Origin: Metabacillus malikii
GTDB taxonomy: Bacteria > Bacillota > Bacilli > Bacillales > Bacillaceae
Assembly: GCF_030813355.1 (NCBI RefSeq)
Contig: NZ_JAUSUD010000007.1
Span: 62,001 to 126,000 of the forward strand
Reading direction: 5' to 3'
Length of the DNA stretch: 64,000 bases
In this document: one piece after another, positions 44,480 to 53,955 of the stretch
Position numbering within the stretch: position 1 is the stretch's first letter
Layout: each line of letters begins with the position of its first letter
Translations under genes and position numbers: made by a program
The notes under the pieces: model-generated
What the model was told of the DNA's origin: nothing
The model's input: the letters and a program-made list of their open reading frames with translations, nothing else
Database searches by the model: none

Positions 44480-45166
44480 ATGAACCATTACGTATCTGTG
44501 GCGATTGAGCTAGTATCAGGATTATTTATATTATTTATCATGATAAAAGTAATTGGTAGAAACCAATTTTCTCAAATAACCCCTTTTGACTTTATTTCAG
44601 CACTCATTCTTGGGGAATTAGTCGGTAATGCAGTTTATGATCATGAAACAAACCTTGGTGAGATTATCTTTGCAGCCTTCATCTGGGGGTTACTCATTTA
44701 TACAATCGAGCTTATTACGCAAAAGTTTATGAAGGCACGAAAGCTATTAGAAGGTGAACCGAGTATTGTCATTCTAAAGGGAGAATTAAAATATCAGGCC
44801 TTAAAAAAAGCAAAAATGGACATAAATCAATTACAAAGCCTTATCAGACAACAAGGATATTTTTCATTTGAAGAAATCGAATATGCGATTCTTGAAACAA
44901 ACGGAATGGTTAGTGTTCTACCTAAGTCTAAGTATGATATACCGAGGTTTAATGACTTACAATTACCTGAAAAGTCCGTTCATTTACCGATTACGTTAAT
45001 TCTTGATGGGGAAATTGTTTCCGTAAATTTAAAGGAATCCCGGCTCGAAAAGCAATGGTTGCTTGATGAATTAGCTAAACAGGGAATAACGGATTATAAA
45101 TCGGTCGTTTATGCTGAATGGAAACCGAATCAACCAGTTTATGCGTTACAATATGAAAAAAAGTAA
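44480..45166 (+). CDS. YetF-like membrane protein (DUF421)
   Basis: A 228-residue protein with three N-terminal membrane segments and the DUF421 signature GRNQFSQITPFDFISALILGE region. A soluble alpha/beta domain follows (MDINQLQSLIRQQGYFSFEE). Bacillus relatives (YetF, YrbG, YcaP) are linked to spore-envelope or membrane functions that remain unclear. Its ATG follows a weak AAAGAGG site. No operon partner is evident. Confidence 0.88.
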   Translation: MNHYVSVAIELVSGLFILFIMIKVIGRNQFSQITPFDFISALILGELVGNAVYDHETNLGEIIFAAFIWGLLIYTIELITQKFMKARKLLEGEPSIVILKGELKYQALKKAKMDINQLQSLIRQQGYFSFEEIEYAILETNGMVSVLPKSKYDIPRFNDLQLPEKSVHLPITLILDGEIVSVNLKESRLEKQWLLDELAKQGITDYKSVVYAEWKPNQPVYALQYEKK

Positions 45167-45195
45167 GAATTTCGTGACGATACATAGATATAATC

Positions 45196-45256
45196 TTTAC
45201 AAGGGATGCTACCAGTTTTATACTATTGTTAACTAAAATTGAATTGAGGTTAACAA
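45196..45256 (+). promoter_or_regulatory. Promoter and BirA box of bioY-yhfT-yhfS
   Basis: TTTACA (45196-45201) and TATACT (45219-45224), spaced 17, give a promoter. TTGTTAAC-N15-GTTAACAA (45226-45256) is the Bacillus BirA operator and begins at the predicted transcription start. Its right arm overlaps the ribosome site GAGGT of bioY. Biotin-loaded BirA should repress the operon. Confidence 0.92.
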
Positions 45257-45259
45257 ATA

Positions 45260-45823
45260 ATGAAGTTAGTAAAATTGATGTATGTTTCAATGTTTGCAGC
45301 AATAATGGGGGTTTTAGGACTTTTACCGCCAATCTTCACCGGGATTACTCCAGTACCAATTACGTTACAAACTTTAGGTGTTATGTTGGCGGGGAGCATC
45401 TTAGGGGCACGTTTTAGTCCAAAATATGCTGCATATAGTCAAATCCTATTTTTATTGTTAGTTGCGACAGGTTTACCGCTATTATCAGGAGGACGAGGTG
45501 GAATTGGTGTATTTGTCAGTCCATCAGGTGGTTACTTAATCGGCTATGTCGCAGCTGCATATCTAATAGGATTTTTAATCTATCATATGAAAAAGAAAAC
45601 ATTTTTTAAGAGATTGCTAGTAAACATAATTGGTGGAATTATTGTAATCTATTCATTTGGGATTCCAATCCAAGCGTTTGTGATGGATATACCAATAACA
45701 AACGCACTTTTTCTAAGTTTCGTCTTTTTGCCAGGTGACCTTCTGAAATGCATCATTGCGACCTTATTAACCGTTAAGATGCAGCATTCAAGAGTCTTAT
45801 CAGAAAGGGTGACAGAGGTTTGA
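45260..45823 (+). CDS. bioY: Biotin transporter BioY
   Basis: A 187-residue integral membrane protein of the BioY family, with TPVPITLQTLGVMLAGSILG and a later GGYLIGYVAAAYLIG stretch characteristic of the ECF substrate-binding subunit for biotin. The BirA box upstream is strong supporting evidence. It is the orthologue in position and order of Bacillus subtilis yhfU, followed by yhfT and yhfS. The energising EcfAT module must be encoded elsewhere. Confidence 0.95.
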   Translation: MKLVKLMYVSMFAAIMGVLGLLPPIFTGITPVPITLQTLGVMLAGSILGARFSPKYAAYSQILFLLLVATGLPLLSGGRGGIGVFVSPSGGYLIGYVAAAYLIGFLIYHMKKKTFFKRLLVNIIGGIIVIYSFGIPIQAFVMDIPITNALFLSFVFLPGDLLKCIIATLLTVKMQHSRVLSERVTEV

Positions 45824-47262
45824 GAATTACGAGTCCGTATAAAAAAACGGCAAGTCTCGCTCCAATCCGCCCAGCCATCGTAACAGAAAGACAAACACTT
45901 AGTTACGATGACTGGAATAAGCTTGTTCAGCGTACTGCAGCTAGTTTTTGCAAGGAGCCTTCAAAAAATCGCAGAGTCTTTCTATTGTTGCCAAATGGTT
46001 ATTTGTTTTTACAGCTCTTTGCAGGTGCCAGTGAAGCAGGGTGGGCGAGTATTGTAGGTGATATTAGGTGGAAACGTCAAGAAATAGAGGAGCGGGTCAA
46101 GCAGGTTAAGCCTGATTTAATCATTGCTGACAGTAGCTTAAGGAGCAAGGTTTGTGAACAAAATGTAATGATTATTTATACAGAGTGTATTGATGAATGG
46201 ATGAGTCAAACAGGTGAGTATAATCGGGAAGTGAGCAATGTGCCTTTTTATATTGGGTTTACATCTGGTTCGACAGGGACACCAAAGCCCTTTACACGAT
46301 CGCATGAATCTTGGATTGAAAGCTTTGCATGTAATCAGCGAGATTTAGCTATGAACGAAACTGAACATATCCTCATTCCAGGTTCTTTCGTCAATTCAAC
46401 GTTTTTATATGGGGCGATTAGCACGTTATTTTTAGGTGGAACGATTTACATACTGGAAAAATTCTCTGCAAAGGCATTACTCAAATACATAGAAACCTAC
46501 CCGATAACATACGTTTACGTTGTGCCGACAATGCTTCAAAGCTTGTTAGCAGAATGTACAAATCATGAAATGAAGACAACCTTTATTTCAACAGGTGCAA
46601 AATTGCTCCCACATACAAAATCACAACTGAAAAGACAGTTTCCTAATGTGCGAATTGTTGAATTTTACGGTGCGTCAGAATTAAGCTATGTCTCATATTT
46701 AAAAGATGAGGATGAAGAGGATTATGCACACACTGTAGGACGACCATTTAATAATGTTGCGATAAGTATTCGCAATGATAAAGGACAAGAAGTTACCCCA
46801 GGTCATCCCGGCAAATTATATGTAAAAAGCAAGATGCTTTTTGATGGATACTTACATGATGAACAAGCAACACAGGATGTCAAACAAGGTGAATGGGCAA
46901 CCGTCCATGACCTCGCTAAATTAGACGAAAATGGCTATATAACAATACTTGGTCGGGAAAATGACATGATTCTCTATGGAGGTATCAATATTTATCCACA
47001 GGAAATTGAACAGGTATTACGCACATACATTGGTGTGGAAGAAGTAGCGGTAGTTGGGGTGAAGGACGAATATTGGGGGGAGAAACCTGCTGTAGCTGTG
47101 AAAGGAACAGCTTCTATCACATCATTGAAACGGTTCTGTCTTGAAAACTTAGCCTCTTACAAAATTCCACGCATATGGAGAAAGGTAAATGATTTCCCGT
47201 TAACTTCAGGAGGAAAGATTTCACGTACAGACATTAAGAACTGGTTTGAGAATGGAGGATGA
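45820..47262 (+). CDS. yhfT: Acyl-CoA ligase, YhfT-like
   Basis: A 480-residue AMP-forming enzyme of the ANL superfamily. The P-loop-like FTSGSTGTPKPFTRSH, the YGASE motif, and C-terminal DMILYGGINIYPQEIE and GGKISRTD (catalytic Lys) are all intact. It starts at TTG 45820, overlapping the bioY stop. As in Bacillus subtilis it lies in a BirA-controlled operon, which suggests activation of an acid related to biotin precursors (for example pimelate or fatty acids). The substrate is not proven. Confidence 0.88.
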   Translation: MRITSPYKKTASLAPIRPAIVTERQTLSYDDWNKLVQRTAASFCKEPSKNRRVFLLLPNGYLFLQLFAGASEAGWASIVGDIRWKRQEIEERVKQVKPDLIIADSSLRSKVCEQNVMIIYTECIDEWMSQTGEYNREVSNVPFYIGFTSGSTGTPKPFTRSHESWIESFACNQRDLAMNETEHILIPGSFVNSTFLYGAISTLFLGGTIYILEKFSAKALLKYIETYPITYVYVVPTMLQSLLAECTNHEMKTTFISTGAKLLPHTKSQLKRQFPNVRIVEFYGASELSYVSYLKDEDEEDYAHTVGRPFNNVAISIRNDKGQEVTPGHPGKLYVKSKMLFDGYLHDEQATQDVKQGEWATVHDLAKLDENGYITILGRENDMILYGGINIYPQEIEQVLRTYIGVEEVAVVGVKDEYWGEKPAVAVKGTASITSLKRFCLENLASYKIPRIWRKVNDFPLTSGGKISRTDIKNWFENGG

Positions 47263-47264
47263 AT

Positions 47265-48359
47265 ATGACCCGCGCAGTCGTTGTGGATGCGAAACGGACT
47301 ATCATTGGTAAGAAGGACGGGATTCTAAAACAATATTCACCTGAAGTACTAGCCTCTTATGTCCTGAAGGAGCTCTCTTGTAATCTTGAAAAACAGCTTG
47401 ATGATGTGATAGTAGGAAATGTAGTTGGACCTGGTGGTAATATTGCTAGATTATCAGTTTTAGAGAGTGGATTACCATACACAATTCCAGGAGTAACTGT
47501 AGACAGGCAATGTGGGGCAGGTCTGGAGTCAATTCGGCTTGCCTGCCATCTCATCCAAGGTGGTGCTGGGGAAATATATATTGCTGGAGGTGTTGAAAGT
47601 ACGAGTCAATCTCCATTTAAAGAAAGGGCACGTTTTTCACCAGCATTCATTGGTGACCCTGATATGGGTGTTGCTGCTGAATATGTAGCTGAAGCCTATC
47701 AAATCTCTCGGCAAATGCAGGATGAATATGCAGCGCTAAGCTACAAAAGAGCCATTCAAGCTATCAACAAAAATAGCTACCTTGATGAACTTGTTAAAAT
47801 CCCGAATATTCCTCTCAGTGATGAAGCCGTTAATCCTCATGTAAATTACAAAAGAATGCTAAGTCGACTAAAGCCTTGTTTTAAGGAAAATGGAACGGTA
47901 ACAATAGGGAATTGCTGTGGAGTAAACGACGGTGCTGCAGCTGTGTTGGTCATGTCTGAGGATAAAGCAAAACAATTAGGCCTTAAACCAATATTGCGCT
48001 TTGTAGATAGTGCCGTAACAGGGGTACACCCGCATTATCCGGCTACTGGTCCGATTCCTAGTATTCGCGAACTGTTAAACCAGCATTCATTAACTATGCA
48101 AGATATTGATTTATTTGAAATAAATGAAGCATTTGCAGTAAAAATTATTGCATGTGCCAAAGAATTAGAAATACCATATGAAAAAATAAATGTATCTGGC
48201 GGTGCAATAGCATTAGGACATCCTTATGGTGCATCAGGAGCAATCTTAGTCACACGTCTCTTTTATGAGGTTCAGCGTAGGCATGTTAAATACGCTATTT
48301 CAACGTTAGGAATAGGTGGGGGCTTAGGGATAGCTGTACTATGGGAGAGTCTTGTATAA
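47265..48359 (+). CDS. yhfS: Thiolase / acetyl-CoA acetyltransferase-like, YhfS
   Basis: A 364-residue thiolase-fold protein started at ATG 47265 (GGAGG 6 bases before). Nucleophile Cys83 in DRQCGAGLES and the motifs NEAFAVK and GGAIALGHPYGASGA are present. The second catalytic cysteine, normally in CIGGGxG near the C-terminus, is replaced by glycine (STLGIGGGLG), so standard Claisen chemistry may be altered. It is the last gene of the BirA-boxed operon. A substrate in biotin-related acyl metabolism is inferred from context only. Confidence 0.88.
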   Translation: MTRAVVVDAKRTIIGKKDGILKQYSPEVLASYVLKELSCNLEKQLDDVIVGNVVGPGGNIARLSVLESGLPYTIPGVTVDRQCGAGLESIRLACHLIQGGAGEIYIAGGVESTSQSPFKERARFSPAFIGDPDMGVAAEYVAEAYQISRQMQDEYAALSYKRAIQAINKNSYLDELVKIPNIPLSDEAVNPHVNYKRMLSRLKPCFKENGTVTIGNCCGVNDGAAAVLVMSEDKAKQLGLKPILRFVDSAVTGVHPHYPATGPIPSIRELLNQHSLTMQDIDLFEINEAFAVKIIACAKELEIPYEKINVSGGAIALGHPYGASGAILVTRLFYEVQRRHVKYAISTLGIGGGLGIAVLWESLV

Positions 48360-48395
48360 ATAGGTTGTGATAAAATTGAAGGTAATTTAGATTCA

Positions 48396-48432
48396 CGGGA
48401 GTGGGGCTCTCCTATAAGACTCCCACTCCGCA
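48396..48432. terminator. Hairpin after yhfS
   Basis: GGAGTGGG pairs with CCCACTCC around a 16-base loop. The T tract is poor, so this may be a weak terminator serving both converging genes. Confidence 0.55.
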
Positions 48433-48437
48433 ACTTA

Positions 48438-49004
48438 CTAATTTACTAATTCCTTTAACACCTTTTCATATTCATCTGCCTGTGTCGGTGTTAAGGACTT
48501 TGATAAACGTAAATAAATGTTTTTCTCTTGATAGCCGTACTCTGTAAACATCCCACCTAACTCGCTAGCAACTTGTGATACATATTCAAAACGTTTCTTT
48601 GCATCATCTTGATTCGCAAACACTTCAATACTTCCACCGTTAGAAACACCAAATTTTTCTCTCATTGTCGCCTTCGTTTCATCTTCTGGAATATTGTATT
48701 CTGTTTTTTCTGTTTCAATTAATTTCTTTTCAACATTTTTATCAATGAAATCCATTTTCCCAATATACCCACCTGGGCGTCCAAGTAATTCATTTGGGTC
48801 ATCATCTTCATTGTAAGTACGAGAGTCACTTATCGGTAAACCTTTGTCCTTGAAGTAAGCAGCAATTGCATCTACATCTTTAAGGTCAACTTTTTCAAGA
48901 TTGACGTCTGTTTTTGTTGTAGTTGTTTTATCATTCTCTTGATTATTTGCGCATGCAGTGAAAGTGAAAATAATCAAGAATAGGATGACTGTCCTTTTTA
49001 GCAT
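48438..49004 (-). CDS. Lipoprotein of unknown function
   Basis: A 188-residue protein with lipobox FTAC, followed by a Thr/Asn/Asp-rich linker and a mixed alpha/beta domain (LLGRPGGYIGKMDFID, GSIEVFANQDDAKKRFEYV). I do not recognise a named family, although small Bacillus lipoproteins with this design are common. ATG 49004 is about 10 bases after AAAGGAG. It faces the yhfS hairpin and is divergent from the sulfur island; a link to the island is not shown. Confidence 0.8.
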   Translation of the reverse strand: MLKRTVILFLIIFTFTACANNQENDKTTTTKTDVNLEKVDLKDVDAIAAYFKDKGLPISDSRTYNEDDDPNELLGRPGGYIGKMDFIDKNVEKKLIETEKTEYNIPEDETKATMREKFGVSNGGSIEVFANQDDAKKRFEYVSQVASELGGMFTEYGYQEKNIYLRLSKSLTPTQADEYEKVLKELVN

Positions 49005-49247
49005 AGAGTACACTCCTTTATTTATTGGGCGTTTACATTAGGTTAACGTGACCTGAATAACATGGGTAATGCTTATAAAATGTTCATGTGAGATGAGTGT
49101 GAATATGAAGTTTGATTTATCAACTATATAAATCGGGTTTAAATAAGCTAACTAAACTTGTTATTAGTATCAGTCATTGTACTAGTTCTATACAAACTTG
49201 TGATTTTTATCACAGAAATGTCTATTTGATTCATATAAAGTGTGTAT

Positions 49248-49263
49248 ATACCCCATGAAGTAT
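49248..49263 (+). promoter_or_regulatory. CstR-type operator 1
   Basis: ATACCCCATGAAGTAT, a less symmetric member of the ATACCYNNNGGGGTAT family. It is about 70 bases upstream of operator 2 and could help repress the CoA-disulfide reductase gene or the divergent lipoprotein gene. Confidence 0.55.
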
Positions 49264-49295
49264 ATTTTGGTTGCGATATCAGAGATTAAATGTGC

Positions 49296-49337
49296 TTTAC
49301 TTTTTTTATTTTCAATATATAATACCTATAGGGGTAT
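49296..49337 (+). promoter_or_regulatory. Promoter and CstR-type operator 2
   Basis: TTTACT (49296-49301) and TATAAT (49318-49323) are 16 bases apart. ATACCTATAGGGGTAT (49322-49337) overlaps the -10 and the transcription start. This sequence agrees fully with the CsoR/CstR operator of staphylococcal cst operons, so persulfide stress should release it. Confidence 0.9.
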
Positions 49338-49431
49338 GTGGTGACCCGCAATAACTCAGTATCTATAATTAAATGTTAAGTATTAGATAAGCGTTGGATA
49401 GATAAATAAAAACACTATTGGAGGAATAACA

Positions 49432-51366
49432 ATGACTAAAAAAATTCTCATCGTAGGTGGAGTCGCTGGTGGTGCAACTGCAGCAGCAAGATTAAGAAGA
49501 ATAAGTGAAGATGTTGAAATAATTTTAGTTGAACGAGGAGAGCATATTTCATTTGCAAACTGTGGATTGCCTTATTATATCGGAGAAAAAATTAAAGACC
49601 GCAGCAAATTACTTGTTCAAACAGTGAATGGAATGTCTGAACGTTTTAATTTGGATATACGCAATCTAAGCGAAGTAACGACTATTAATCCTGATACGAA
49701 ACATGTCACAATTAAAAACTTGCAAACGGGTCAATCATACGAGGAATCTTATGACAAATTATTATTATCTCCTGGTGCAAAGCCTATTGTACCACCAATT
49801 CCAGGATTAGCAGAGAATAAGACATTATTTACATTAAGAAATATTCCAGATACAGATAAAATAAAAGCATATGTTGATGAACACAATCCAAAACGAGCTG
49901 TAGTTGTTGGTGGCGGCTTCATTGGCATTGAGATGGCAGAAAATTTAGTTGAACGTGGTCTTCATGTAACACTTATTGAAATGGCAAATCAAATTATGGC
50001 ACCAATCGATATTGAAATGGCCTCCATTTTACACACTCATTTACAACAAAAAGGTGTTGAGCTGATTCTAGAAAATGGTGTGAAACAATTTAAACAGCAA
50101 GGAAAGATTATTGTATTAGCTGATGGACGGGAAATCGAAACAAATATGACTTTGCTATCAATCGGAGTGAGACCTGAGAATGAATTAGCCAAAACAGCAG
50201 GCCTGAAATTGGGTGAACGAGGAGGTATCATTGTAAATGAGTATCTCCAAACATCAAACCAAGATATTTATGCTGTTGGTGATGCAGTTGAAGTTGTTGA
50301 CTATATAAGTGGAACAAAAGCGATGATCCCATTAGCAGGTCCGGCTAACCGTCAAGGTAGAATTGCTGCAAATAATATGATGGGTAAAAGAGAGACTTAT
50401 CAAGGGACATTGGGGACATCGATAGCGAAAGTATTTGATTTAACTGTTGCTGCAACTGGTAACAATGAAAAGATACTTAATCGATTAGATGTCCCATATG
50501 AAGTAGTTCACATTCATCCTAGCTCACATGCAGGCTACTATCCTAATGCAGCACCTATTGCGCTAAAATTAATTTTTAACAAAGAAACAGGAAAAATATA
50601 TGGTGCACAAGCAATTGGAATGGATGGTGTTGATAAACGAATTGATGTTATTGCAACAGCAATTAAAGGCAACTTAACTGTAGAGGACCTAACTAATTTG
50701 GAACTATCATATGCTCCACCTTTCTCCTCTGCTAAAGACCCAGTAAACATGGCAGGATATGTTGCAGCTAATATAAAGGAAGGTGAATTAGAGCAAGTAC
50801 AATGGCATGAAATTGATGATATTGTTACAGAGGGTGGATTATTAATTGACGTTAGGGAACCTATGGAGCGGGAATTTGGTTTTATTAAAGGCTCAAAGAA
50901 TATTCCGTTAAATGCACTTAGAAATCAGCTTGAACAAATCCCAAGGGACGAAACCATTTACGTAAGCTGTCAAGTTGGATTAAGAGGTTATTTAGCAAGC
51001 AGGATATTAAAAAATAATGGCTTTAAGGTGAAAAATGTAGATGGTGGCTGGAAAACGTATTCCTCTGTTTTTGGCAGCAACATCGCTCATAACAAAGAAT
51101 GGTCATCTACTGAAAAGGAAGCGATAAGTAAAGGACAGGTAAATGTCGATTCAGTCGTTGATGTAATAGGTTTAGCTTGCCCAATGCCAATCGTAAAGTT
51201 AAAGCAAGGGATTGACTTACTACAAAGTAATCAAGTGCTTGAACTACATGTGACAGATAAAGGTGCATTAAATGATTTGCCAGCTTGGACAAAGAATGCT
51301 GGACATGAACTAATCAAAACAGAACAAGAAGGTTCACTCATTAAATTTTGGATTAAGAAAAAATAA
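49432..51366 (+). CDS. cdr: CoA-disulfide reductase with C-terminal rhodanese and TusA domains
   Basis: A 644-residue triple fusion. Residues 1-445 form the FAD/NAD(P)H disulfide reductase with redox-active Cys44 (FANCGLPYY) and a dimerisation domain. Residues about 455-550 are a rhodanese with Cys513 (SCQVGLRG). Residues about 572-644 are TusA-like with Cys583 (GLACPMPIVK). The enzyme class reduces CoA-persulfide, CoA-disulfide or polysulfide; the added domains offer two further persulfide carriers. It has its own CstR-boxed promoter and ends at a strong terminator. Confidence 0.94.
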   Translation: MTKKILIVGGVAGGATAAARLRRISEDVEIILVERGEHISFANCGLPYYIGEKIKDRSKLLVQTVNGMSERFNLDIRNLSEVTTINPDTKHVTIKNLQTGQSYEESYDKLLLSPGAKPIVPPIPGLAENKTLFTLRNIPDTDKIKAYVDEHNPKRAVVVGGGFIGIEMAENLVERGLHVTLIEMANQIMAPIDIEMASILHTHLQQKGVELILENGVKQFKQQGKIIVLADGREIETNMTLLSIGVRPENELAKTAGLKLGERGGIIVNEYLQTSNQDIYAVGDAVEVVDYISGTKAMIPLAGPANRQGRIAANNMMGKRETYQGTLGTSIAKVFDLTVAATGNNEKILNRLDVPYEVVHIHPSSHAGYYPNAAPIALKLIFNKETGKIYGAQAIGMDGVDKRIDVIATAIKGNLTVEDLTNLELSYAPPFSSAKDPVNMAGYVAANIKEGELEQVQWHEIDDIVTEGGLLIDVREPMEREFGFIKGSKNIPLNALRNQLEQIPRDETIYVSCQVGLRGYLASRILKNNGFKVKNVDGGWKTYSSVFGSNIAHNKEWSSTEKEAISKGQVNVDSVVDVIGLACPMPIVKLKQGIDLLQSNQVLELHVTDKGALNDLPAWTKNAGHELIKTEQEGSLIKFWIKKK

Positions 51367-51372
51367 TGTAGG

Positions 51373-51408
51373 AAAGAAGGTGACTCATTCGTTTGAGTCA
51401 CCTTCTTT
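51373..51408 (+). terminator. Strong terminator after cdr
   Basis: AAAGAAGGTGACTCA and TGAGTCACCTTCTTT form a 15-bp perfect stem with a 6-base loop, then T-rich sequence. Confidence 0.9.
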
Positions 51409-51534
51409 CTTTGATTTGATGATTTTTTACACTTCGTTAATCGTGATTGTGCACTTAAAAATGTGGAAAATATTTATTAAAAGTATTGATTTTCGGATTC
51501 GTTAAATAATAGTTGAGAAAAGGAGGGAAGAAGA

Positions 51535-52104
51535 GTGGAGATCACTGTAAATAAAGTGCTTGATGCAAAAGGATTAGCATGTCCAATGCCAATCGTCAAA
51601 ACGAAGAAGGAAATGAACTCTTTAGACCCAGGTCAAATAATGGAAGTACAAGCAACAGACAAAGGTTCAACTGCCGATATGAAAGCCTGGGCAGAAAGTA
51701 CTGGACATCAATATTTAGGAACAATCGAAGATGGGGATGTTTTAAAGCATTATCTTCGCAGAGCAAATGAACATGAGGAGAAGCCAACAATTAAACACCC
51801 GCATATTGTGAAGCTCGATGAGTTACTTGAAAAGCTAGATGGACAAGAAAAAATCACAATTCTTGATGTAAGAGAACAAGCTGAATATGCCTTCGGACAT
51901 ATACCTGGTTCATTAAATATTCCATTAGGCGAGTTAGAACAGCGTTTTAATGAAATAGAGTCTCTAGATAATCTTCATATTATTTGTCGTACTGGAACAC
52001 GTAGTGATTTAGCAGCACAGAAATTAACCGAAAAGGGAATTCGTGAGGTTAAAAATGTCGTTCCAGGTATGAAGGAATATACAGGTGAATTAATAAAAGG
52101 CTAA
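51535..52104 (+). CDS. TusA-rhodanese fusion protein (copy 1)
   Basis: A 189-residue protein starting at GTG 51535 with AGGAGGG 8 bases before. TusA domain 1-75 has Cys16 in GLACPMPIVK; rhodanese domain about 88-189 has Cys151 in ICRTGTRSD. It should receive and hand over sulfane sulfur between the two cysteines or to partners. It opens a three-gene run with DsrE and a dioxygenase-like protein. No CstR operator is seen before it; a weak TTGATT promoter at 51486 is possible. Copy 2 is at 56258. Confidence 0.92.
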   Translation: MEITVNKVLDAKGLACPMPIVKTKKEMNSLDPGQIMEVQATDKGSTADMKAWAESTGHQYLGTIEDGDVLKHYLRRANEHEEKPTIKHPHIVKLDELLEKLDGQEKITILDVREQAEYAFGHIPGSLNIPLGELEQRFNEIESLDNLHIICRTGTRSDLAAQKLTEKGIREVKNVVPGMKEYTGELIKG

Positions 52105-52171
52105 TAGTAAAATAAATAAATCAACTGACCAATCACTGAAAAAGGATATAAAAACTAAGGAGGTAAACAAC

Positions 52172-52561
52172 ATGAAAGTCGCAATCATTGCAGCGAATGG
52201 TGGAATGTTTGATGCATACAAAGTATTTAATATTGCAACTGCAGCTGCTGCTACAGATGCAGAAGTAGGGATTTTTTTTACATTTGAAGGATTGAATCTC
52301 ATTCATAAGGAGGCCCATAAAAATCTTCCAATGCCAACCGGAGCAGAACATTTTCAGGAAGGTTTTAAACGAGCGAATGTTCCACCGATAGAAGAGCTCG
52401 TTTCTATGGCAAGTGAGATGGGAGTTAAGATGATTGCTTGTCAAATGACGATGGATGTTATGAATTTAGAGAAAGAGCAATTTATTGAAGGAATTGATGT
52501 TGGCGGTGCCGTTACCTTTTTAACATATGCAAAGGATGCAAATGTAACGCTAACATTTTAA
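52172..52561 (+). CDS. DsrE-family sulfur carrier (small)
   Basis: A 129-residue DsrE/DsrF-like protein. Its conserved cysteine is Cys90 in MIACQMTMDVM, the position that binds persulfide in the family. A good AAGGAGG site precedes the ATG. It follows the TusA-rhodanese fusion and precedes a dioxygenase-like protein, the usual DsrE-TusA-rhodanese relay set. A larger paralogue is at 55025. Confidence 0.9.
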   Translation: MKVAIIAANGGMFDAYKVFNIATAAAATDAEVGIFFTFEGLNLIHKEAHKNLPMPTGAEHFQEGFKRANVPPIEELVSMASEMGVKMIACQMTMDVMNLEKEQFIEGIDVGGAVTFLTYAKDANVTLTF

Positions 52562-52596
52562 ATATCGCTAAATGATAGACGGAAAGGAGGAGTAAA

Positions 52597-53727
52597 ATGT
52601 CTAATGAAGTGAAAACGATAACGGTAAGTGAACTTGCCAAAAAGGTGATCAGAAATGAGGAAATTTTCATCCTGGACGCACGAAATACAGAAGATTTCGA
52701 TGATTGGAAGATTGAAGGAAATAATGTAGAAATAATAAATGTTCCTTACTTTGAACTGCTTGAAGGGATAGAGCCAATTATCGATAAGCTTCCGAACAAT
52801 CGAGCAATTTATGTCATTTGCGCAAAAGGGGGATCCTCTGAGTTTGTTGCAGAGCAAATTACTGAAGCTGGTTATGAGGATGTATACTCTATAGAGGGTG
52901 GAATGAAAGCATGGAGTGAGCACTTAGAGCCTATAAAAATAGGCGAACTAAAAAGTGGTGGAGAAATCTATCAATTCGTGCGAATTGGAAAAGGGTGTTT
53001 GTCTTATCTAATTGTATCAAATGGGGAAGGGGCTATGATTGATACAAATCGTATGCTTGACACGTATGAAGCTGTATTACAAGAGGAGAACGTAAAGCTG
53101 ACCCATGTATTTGATACACATTTACACGCTGACCATATCTCTGGAGGAAAAAAAATAGCTGATAAGTATAATGCACCATATTATTTACCACCAAGGGATG
53201 CTGAAGAAGTCACATATGAATATTCTGAAATTCATGATGGGGACACACATAAAGTAGGAGACGTTACGATAAAAGCGATATACTCTCCTGGTCACACAAT
53301 TGGTAGTACATCGTTTATTGTTGATGATCAATACTTACTAACAGGTGATATATTGTTTATTGATTCAATTGGTCGCCCGGATCTTGCAGGGAAAGCTGAA
53401 GATTGGGTTTCTGATTTAAGAAACACGCTTTATAAAACATATAGGGAACTAGCAGAACAATTAATTGTTTTGCCTGCGCACTATATGTCAATTAAGGAAA
53501 TGAACAATGATGGTTCAATTGCTAAAAAAATTGGAACTTTATTTAAACAAAACCATGGTTTAAATATTGAAAGTGACCATGAGTTTAGAAAGATAGTAAC
53601 AGAGAATTTACCACCGCAGCCAAATTCTTACCAGGAAATACGTGAAACCAATATGGGTAAAATCATCCCTGATGAAGAACAAAAGCGGGAAATGGAAATC
53701 GGCCCAAATCGTTGTGCCGTTAGATAA
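52597..53727 (+). CDS. Rhodanese-metallo-beta-lactamase fusion, persulfide dioxygenase-like (copy 1)
   Basis: A 376-residue protein. The N-terminal rhodanese has Cys75 (VICAKGGSS); the C-terminal metallo-beta-lactamase domain has THLHADH (His175, His177, Asp179, His180), His233 (SPGHT), Asp251 and His295 (PAHY), the single-iron site of ETHE1/CstB-type persulfide dioxygenases. It may oxidise protein- or low-molecular-weight persulfide to sulfite. The domain order is reversed relative to staphylococcal CstB, where the dioxygenase domain comes first. The end GPNRCAVR is shared with copy 2. Confidence 0.92.
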   Translation: MSNEVKTITVSELAKKVIRNEEIFILDARNTEDFDDWKIEGNNVEIINVPYFELLEGIEPIIDKLPNNRAIYVICAKGGSSEFVAEQITEAGYEDVYSIEGGMKAWSEHLEPIKIGELKSGGEIYQFVRIGKGCLSYLIVSNGEGAMIDTNRMLDTYEAVLQEENVKLTHVFDTHLHADHISGGKKIADKYNAPYYLPPRDAEEVTYEYSEIHDGDTHKVGDVTIKAIYSPGHTIGSTSFIVDDQYLLTGDILFIDSIGRPDLAGKAEDWVSDLRNTLYKTYRELAEQLIVLPAHYMSIKEMNNDGSIAKKIGTLFKQNHGLNIESDHEFRKIVTENLPPQPNSYQEIRETNMGKIIPDEEQKREMEIGPNRCAVR

Positions 53728-53735
53728 AGGTAAAG

Positions 53736-53767
53736 GTTGACTCTCTAGCTGGAGTCAGCTTTTTTAT
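53736..53767 (+). terminator. Terminator after dioxygenase copy 1
   Basis: TTGACTC pairs with GAGTCAG around a short loop, followed by TTTTTT. Confidence 0.8.
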
Positions 53768-53841
53768 ATAAATAGATACTTGCGATGATGGGTGAACAAG
53801 GCTATAGTAAAAATTGGATGATATTTCGAGTAAGTAAGCTG

Positions 53842-53870
53842 TTGACAATATACCTATGAGGGTATATTAT
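53842..53870 (+). promoter_or_regulatory. Promoter and CstR-type operator 3 (upstream of cstR)
   Basis: A perfect TTGACA (53842-53847) and TATTAT (53865-53870), spaced 17, hold ATACCTATGAGGGTAT (53850-53865) exactly in the spacer. This fits autoregulation of the cstR transcript. Confidence 0.9.
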
Positions 53871-53955
53871 AGGGAATGTAAGAAACACAATGAATGTGCT
53901 TATAAAAATGAGGTCATGTCAAGCTTACATCAAACGCAATAGTGAGGTATATGAT

